From contig JACIWY010000123.1 in NCBI GenBank assembly GCA_014360745.1, positions 1 through 9,100 of the forward strand: DNA of 9,100 nt. The letters run 5' to 3'. A model generated the notes under the pieces. It was given only the letters and a program-made list of their open reading frames with translations, was not told where the DNA came from and made no database searches. Position 1 is the stretch's first letter. Each line of letters starts with the position of its first letter. The stretch comes from Chloroflexota bacterium (GTDB taxonomy: Bacteria > Chloroflexota > Anaerolineae > UBA1429). Shown here piece after piece: positions 5,901-9,100 of this stretch. A program made the position numbers and the translations under genes.

Positions 5901-7418
5901 TCAGCGGCCGGCAGCCTTGATGCCCAGGGCCTCCAATTCTACGTCATTGAGGCCCACGCCGCGCAGATGGTCACGATTGCCGCGCAGGCTTTCCACCGCG
6001 TTGACCCCCATACCACCCATCATTTCCTTGATCTCTAGCGACCAGGCGCGCAGCAGATTCACCAGCCGCCTCTCGCCGATGTTGGGGTTGAGTCGCTTGG
6101 TCAGGTAGGGATCCTGGGTGGCAATGCCCCAATTGCACTTGCCGGTGTAGCAGCTTTGACACAGATGGCAGCCCATGGCCACCAGGGCGGCAGTGGCGAT
6201 ATAGACCGCGTCGGCGCCCAAGGCGATGGCTTTGACGACATCGGCACTGTTGCGCACGCTGCCGCCCACGACGATCGAGGCTTGATGGCGGATGCCCTCC
6301 TGGCGCAGACGCTCGTCCACTGCCGCCAGGGCCAGCTCGATGGGGATGCCGACGTTGTTGCGGATCTGGGTCGGCGCCGCACCAGTGCCTCCTCGCAGGC
6401 CGTCGATGGCCACGATGTCGGCCCCCGCGCGGACGATGCCACTAGCGATGGGGGCGATATTGTGCACCGCGGCCACCTTGACCGAGACCGGTTTTTGATA
6501 ATGGGTGGCCTCTTTGAGCGCATAGATGAGCTGGCGCAGGTCTTCGATGGAATAGATGTCGTGGTGTGGCGCCGGCGAAATAGCATCGGTGCCTTCGGGG
6601 ATCATGCGCGTGCGCGAGATGTCAAAGGTCACTTTCTCGCCGGGCAGATGACCACCGATGCCGGGCTTGGCCCCCTGGCCGATCTTGATCTCTAAAGCGG
6701 CGGCCGTGTTGAGATAGTCCAGGTGTACGCCAAAGCGCCCCGAAGCCACCTGGGCAATGGTGTTGGGGCCATATTCGTACAACGCCGGATGCAGGCCGCC
6801 CTCGCCCGTGTTGTAAAATGTGCCCGCTGCCCTGGCTGCTCTGGCCAGAGAGAGGCAGGCGTTAAAGCTGATCGACCCGTAAGACATGGCCGAGAACATG
6901 ATGGGGATTTCGAGCTCAAGCTGTGGGCTGAGCGTGGTTTTGAGGTCGATCTCGCCATCACCATTCGGCTCGAATTCCAGGGCCTCGGGTTTGGCCCCCA
7001 AATAGGTTTTGAGCTCCATCGGCTCGCGCATTGGGTCGATGGACGGGTTGGTCACCTGCGAAGCGTTGAGCACCATGTGGTCCCAATAGATGCGGAAGGG
7101 TTGATCACAGCCCATACCGGTGAGCAACATGCCGCCCGTCTCGGCCTGTTTGTAGATGTTGCGCAGATGGTAGGCCGTCCAGTTGGCATGGGGCCGGAAA
7201 TCGAGCGGCGCCTCGCGCACGTTGAGGGCATGGGTGGGGCACAAGGTGACGCAGCGGTGACAACCGACGCAGTGGCGATCTTCGGAGCGGACTAGATCCT
7301 CCTCGGCGTCATAATAGTGCACGTCATTGGCGCACTGCCGCACACATACCTGACAGGAAATACAGCGCGAAGGATCGCGCTCAACCCAGAAGGTTGGCGT
7401 TGCTAACGAAAGTGCCAT
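5901..7418 (-). CDS. gltB: Glutamate synthase FMN/Fe-S subunit with N-terminal 2[4Fe-4S] ferredoxin domain (archaeal type)
   Basis: This encodes 505 residues; the ATG at 7418 has GAGG 4 bases upstream. It is the synthase core: ammonia adds to 2-oxoglutarate and the imine is reduced by FMN to glutamate. Residues 19-61 form a two-cluster ferredoxin: C19/22/25/29 and C50/53/56/60. From about 80 onward is the (beta/alpha)8 FMN domain: SAMSYGSIS (176-184), NTGEGGLHP (203-211), KIGQGAKPGIGG (245-256), SPAPHHDIYSIEDL (281-294), then DGLRGGTGAAP and the phosphate-binding VVGGSVRNSAD. The cluster motif C417-x2-C420-x2-C423-x4-C428-N-W-G-I-A-T-Q contains the classical C-x5-C-x4-C of the [3Fe-4S] centre plus an extra Cys. 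The domain is about one third of standard GltB (about 1500 residues); the amidotransferase and GXGXG parts are separate downstream genes. It is the first gene of the operon, behind a structured leader. Its nearest relatives should be split enzymes of archaea and Thermotoga. Confidence 0.95.
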   Translation of the reverse strand: MALSLATPTFWVERDPSRCISCQVCVRQCANDVHYYDAEEDLVRSEDRHCVGCHRCVTLCPTHALNVREAPLDFRPHANWTAYHLRNIYKQAETGGMLLTGMGCDQPFRIYWDHMVLNASQVTNPSIDPMREPMELKTYLGAKPEALEFEPNGDGEIDLKTTLSPQLELEIPIMFSAMSYGSISFNACLSLARAARAAGTFYNTGEGGLHPALYEYGPNTIAQVASGRFGVHLDYLNTAAALEIKIGQGAKPGIGGHLPGEKVTFDISRTRMIPEGTDAISPAPHHDIYSIEDLRQLIYALKEATHYQKPVSVKVAAVHNIAPIASGIVRAGADIVAIDGLRGGTGAAPTQIRNNVGIPIELALAAVDERLRQEGIRHQASIVVGGSVRNSADVVKAIALGADAVYIATAALVAMGCHLCQSCYTGKCNWGIATQDPYLTKRLNPNIGERRLVNLLRAWSLEIKEMMGGMGVNAVESLRGNRDHLRGVGLNDVELEALGIKAAGR

Positions 7419-7442
7419 CTTGCCTCAATTCAGAGATGGAAA

Positions 7443-7472
7443 CAGCCGCCCAGAACCCCTTCTGCGCGGCTG
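7443..7472 (-). promoter_or_regulatory. Strong hairpin in the leader of the glutamate synthase operon
   Basis: A 7-bp stem (7443-7449 with 7466-7472), a single G-G mismatch (minus strand), a second 5-bp stem (7451-7455 with 7460-7464) and a 4-base GGGG loop form an almost perfect hairpin 24 bases upstream of the ATG at 7418. On the minus strand only three T follow, so it is a poor terminator. It could be an attenuator, a protein-binding site, or affect ribosome access. Confidence 0.5.
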
Positions 7473-7480
7473 CGCTGCCC

Positions 7481-7541
7481 GTTCGTGTGCTGGTGATCGG
7501 ATAGGCTCAAGCGAACCCTTGGCCGATGCCTTGTTCTATCC
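7481..7541 (-). promoter_or_regulatory. Leader segment with several competing inverted repeats
   Basis: In about 60 bases there are three exact inverted pairs: GGATAG 7499-7504 with CTATCC 7536-7541, ATCGG 7496-7500 with CCGAT 7523-7527, and GTTCG 7481-7485 with CGAAC 7512-7516. There is also a compact hairpin, GGC-T-CAAG (7504-7511) with CTTG-GCC (7518-7524) around a 6-base loop. Several share bases, so they exclude one another, as in attenuators or riboswitches. I recognise no known riboswitch consensus. Confidence 0.35.
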
Positions 7542-7547
7542 AGATGT

Positions 7548-7561
7548 ATCATACCATGGTA
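7548..7561 (-). promoter_or_regulatory. Extended -10 promoter of the glutamate synthase operon, overlapped by a palindrome
   Basis: On the minus strand TGGTATGAT (7548-7556) matches the extended -10 form TGnTATAAT with one mismatch; no good -35 lies 16-18 bases upstream, as is common for this class. Transcription would begin near 7541, giving a leader of about 123 bases. A perfect 10-bp palindrome TACCATGGTA (7552-7561) overlaps the box and could be an operator. Confidence 0.45.
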
Positions 7562-7574
7562 AGAGAAAAGGCAC

Positions 7575-7619
7575 ATCCTCCATTCGGGGGATATAGGATG
7601 TTCCGGATGGAGGATTTTT
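7575..7619 (+). terminator. Terminator-like hairpin with T run upstream of the Gfo/Idh gene
   Basis: ATCCTCCAT (7575-7583) and ATGGAGGAT (7607-7615) pair perfectly. The stem extends inward by six pairs (TCGGGG with TTCCGG, three of them G-T) around an 11-base loop. A run of five T (7615-7619) follows on the plus strand, the form of an intrinsic terminator. It is oddly placed in a divergent intergenic region with no plus-strand gene before it. It may stop antisense transcripts running out of the glt region, insulate the downstream promoter, or act as an operator. Confidence 0.45.
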
Positions 7620-7626
7620 ACCACGA

Positions 7627-7654
7627 TAGACAGCCCACGCCGGCGGAGTAGAAT
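7627..7654 (+). promoter_or_regulatory. Sigma70-type promoter of the Gfo/Idh/MocA gene
   Basis: TAGACA (7627-7632) and TAGAAT (7649-7654) each differ from consensus by one base and are 16 bases apart. The start would be near 7661, leaving a leader of about 38 bases before the ATG at 7699, and it lies after the terminator-like hairpin. Confidence 0.45.
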
Positions 7655-7698
7655 TAAAAGAGTTGGCCGTTTCAGGGTCTGTGCCATAAGGAGGCAAG

Positions 7699-8613
7699 AT
7701 GGGTGACGAATTACGCATTGGTATCATAGGTTTTGATACCTCCCACGTTCCGGCGTTTACCAAGCTGCTCAACGATCCTCGCGATCCCTATTACGTTCCG
7801 GGGGCCAAGGTCGTTTGCGGGTACCCCAGCTTTAGCCCGGATGTCGAATCCAGCTATACGCGGGTCGAGGAATTCAAGCAAGAGATGGTGAACACATGGA
7901 GGGTGGAGCTGGTCGATTCGGTAGAAGAGGTGGTGGCGCGCTGCGACGCCGTGTTGCTGGAAAGCGTCGATGGCCGTCGCCATCTGGAGGAGGCCCGGCC
8001 GGTTATCGCCGCCCGGAAGCCGCTGTACATCGACAAGCCCCTGGCTGCCAGTTATGACGAGGCGGCCGAGATCTATCGCTTGGCCCGCGAGGTCGACTGT
8101 CCCGTCTTTTCGTCGTCTTCGTTGCGCTTTGACGCCAATATGGTGGCCATCAAAAACGACCCCGAACTGGGCGCCGTGTTAGGCTGCGACGCTTTTAGCC
8201 CGGCCACGCTCGAGCCCACCAACCCAGGCCTGTTCTGGTATGGCGTCCATGGTTGTGAGATTTTGTACACTTTTATGGGGCAAGGGTGCCAACGGGTACG
8301 CTGTTATTCCAAGGCCGGCGCCGATGTGGTCGTCGGCATATGGGCGGACGGGCGATTGGGCACTCTGCGCGGGACGCGCCGTGGCGCCCACGAGTACGGG
8401 GCGACCGTATTCGGCGCAGGCCGGGTGGCCCAAGCGTTGCGTTCGCGAGACGTGCCCCTCTATGCTCCGCTCTTGCGCGAAATTATGGCCTTTTTCCGCG
8501 GTGGCCCACCTCCCGTGGATCCCGAAGAGACGCTGGAGATCATGGCCTTTATGCAGGCGGCGCTCGTCAGCGGCCAAGAGTGGCGAGAGGTGGACCTGGA
8601 CGAAGTGCGTTAA
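7699..8613 (+). CDS. Gfo/Idh/MocA-family NAD(P)-dependent oxidoreductase
   Basis: This encodes 304 residues; the ATG at 7699 is preceded by a full TAAGGAGG (7687-7694) with a 4-base spacer. The N-terminal Rossmann strand IGIIGFDTSHVPAF (7-20) is in the style of a subfamily with DTSH after the glycine motif. The family Lys motif appears as IDKPLAAS (111-118), K113 replacing the usual E-K-P context with D-K-P. The second-domain His that acts in catalysis in sugar dehydrogenases is probably H184 in WYGVHGCEIL. The protein is shorter than the usual 330-390 residues, with a reduced C-terminal alpha/beta domain. Members oxidise or reduce sugars, inositols and related polyols; the substrate cannot be read from the sequence. 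It is transcribed divergently from the glt operon, from its own promoter, and no transport or sugar genes are beside it. Confidence 0.88.
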   Translation: MGDELRIGIIGFDTSHVPAFTKLLNDPRDPYYVPGAKVVCGYPSFSPDVESSYTRVEEFKQEMVNTWRVELVDSVEEVVARCDAVLLESVDGRRHLEEARPVIAARKPLYIDKPLAASYDEAAEIYRLAREVDCPVFSSSSLRFDANMVAIKNDPELGAVLGCDAFSPATLEPTNPGLFWYGVHGCEILYTFMGQGCQRVRCYSKAGADVVVGIWADGRLGTLRGTRRGAHEYGATVFGAGRVAQALRSRDVPLYAPLLREIMAFFRGGPPPVDPEETLEIMAFMQAALVSGQEWREVDLDEVR

Positions 8614-8631
8614 GGGGCGGCGGTCAAACCG

Positions 8632-8883
8632 TCATTCCGCCAAGATTCCCGTTGCCTCGGCCATGCATTCGACGGTGGGCATGCCGAAGGGGCGACGCTC
8701 TTTGCACTCACCGCAGGCCAGACAGTCTTGGGCGTTGGCATCCAAGGCGGCGTAGGCCGCGCGCAGTTCCGGCCTCATGGCGATACGCGCTTGATCGAAG
8801 AGGCGCATCATGGCGCCGATGTCGATCCCGGCGGGACAGGGCAGGCAGTGGTTGCAATATACACAATCCTGGTGATTACCCAC
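8632..8883 (-). CDS. Small ferredoxin-like protein resembling the C-terminal Fe-S tail of COG1453 aldo/keto reductases
   Basis: This encodes 83 residues from a GTG at 8883, which has GAGG 8 bases upstream and overlaps the stop of the preceding frame by 8 bases. The frame is open further upstream to an ATG at 8985, but that part is low-complexity Ser/Pro sequence lying over the other gene, so the GTG is preferred. The first motif, C7-x2-C10-x2-C13-x2-C16-P, followed by AGIDIG, is typical of the aldo/keto reductase tail. Then comes a helical linker with AAYAALD (42-48) and the second motif C54-x2-C57-x2-C60-x3-R64-P. Family members have Cys where R64 stands, so the second cluster lacks a ligand; the codon is CGC, one base from TGC. 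No reductase domain precedes it. It may be a stand-alone electron carrier or a decaying remnant. Confidence 0.6.
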   Translation of the reverse strand: MGNHQDCVYCNHCLPCPAGIDIGAMMRLFDQARIAMRPELRAAYAALDANAQDCLACGECKERRPFGMPTVECMAEATGILAE

Positions 8884-9100
8884 AAGTCGAACCTCGTCTT
8901 GGGAACGGATGGTGTTGGACGAAAGCGAGGGTTGCCGCGGCGATGAACACGGCGCTGATGCCGGCGAGGAGGAGATAAGGGCCATCGGCGTCCAGTTAAG
9001 ATCGCCAAGACCGCCATCTTGCGCAGGCGCTTCTCTGCAAGCCGTGCCAGCAGAGGGCGCAAGAAGCGATACTGCGCCGCAACCAGATCACGGAAAGGCA
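8876..9100 (-). pseudogene. C-terminal part of an unrecognised membrane protein, interrupted by a frameshift and cut by the window edge
   Basis: From the right edge one frame reads a protein-like stretch PFRDLVAAQYRFLRPLLARL continuing to RKMAVLAIL. At about 8996-8997 the sensible reading moves to another frame, giving LDADGPYLLLAGISAVFIAA and on to FVQHHP, a clear membrane helix, ending at a TAA (8876-8878). Dropping one A from the AA pair (TT on the plus strand, 8996-8997) joins the two into one continuous frame; without this the second part has no start codon before its helix. A basic, amphipathic segment followed by one transmembrane helix is all that can be described; I do not recognise the family. 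The end overlaps the start of the small Fe-S gene, so the two were probably translated together. The frameshift may be real or a sequencing error. Confidence 0.5.

Noticed and set aside
5391..6038. Plus-strand 215-codon open frame opposite the ferredoxin gene
   Set aside because: It is antisense to the sixteen-cysteine ferredoxin and the end of the FMN subunit; no start signal.
8616..8641. Possible terminator between the convergent Gfo/Idh and Fe-S genes
   Set aside because: CGGT-CAA-ACCG with an outer GGCGG/CCGCC gives a short bulged stem, has no T run and overlaps the end of the Fe-S gene; not enough to call.
8632..9100. Reading the right end as one broken aldo/keto reductase gene
   Set aside because: The segment upstream of the Fe-S motifs encodes a basic region and a membrane helix, not a TIM-barrel reductase, and the Fe-S frame has its own start and ribosome binding site.

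Overview
The window looks like chromosomal DNA from a GC-rich, probably anaerobic or facultative bacterium. The lineage is not fixed by the sequence. A split, archaeal-type glutamate synthase next to a CHAT-like gene would fit Chloroflexota, but that is inference from gene content. Most genes lie on the minus strand. Starts include several GTG codons, each with a purine-rich ribosome binding site. I see no tRNA, rRNA, CRISPR array, insertion sequence or phage gene.

Left part (1-1800, minus strand): two separately promoted genes. The first to be read from the right encodes a 336-residue protein of unknown function whose C-terminal region looks like a HEPN domain (R-N-x3-H motif). Downstream is the N-terminal 171 codons of a protein with the layout of a CHAT (caspase-like) domain, but with the expected catalytic His and Cys positions replaced. 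It runs off the left edge. Each gene has a perfect TATAAT -10 box, and repeated CCAAG/CTTGG half-sites surround the promoter of the CHAT-like gene.

Middle (2014-7418, minus strand): a five-gene operon for a split glutamate synthase. In order of transcription: an FMN-domain subunit with an N-terminal two-cluster ferredoxin domain, a GTG-started ferredoxin with four [4Fe-4S] motifs, a FAD/NAD(H) oxidoreductase, a class II glutamine amidotransferase subunit, and a GXGXG beta-helix subunit. Together these supply every domain of the large GOGAT subunit as separate polypeptides, plus an electron chain that replaces GltD. The inferred flow is NADH to FAD protein, to ferredoxin, to the FMN subunit, where ammonia released from glutamine is joined to 2-oxoglutarate. 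Upstream of the first gene lies an extended -10 promoter and a leader with several inverted repeats, so expression may be controlled in the leader RNA.

Right part (7420-9100): a divergent intergenic region with a 15-bp hairpin followed by a T run, then a plus-strand Gfo/Idh/MocA-family oxidoreductase with its own promoter. Convergent to it is a short gene for a ferredoxin-like protein resembling the C-terminal iron-sulfur tail of COG1453 aldo/keto reductases, with one cluster ligand replaced by Arg. It overlaps the end of a membrane-protein reading frame that is interrupted by a frameshift and runs off the right edge.
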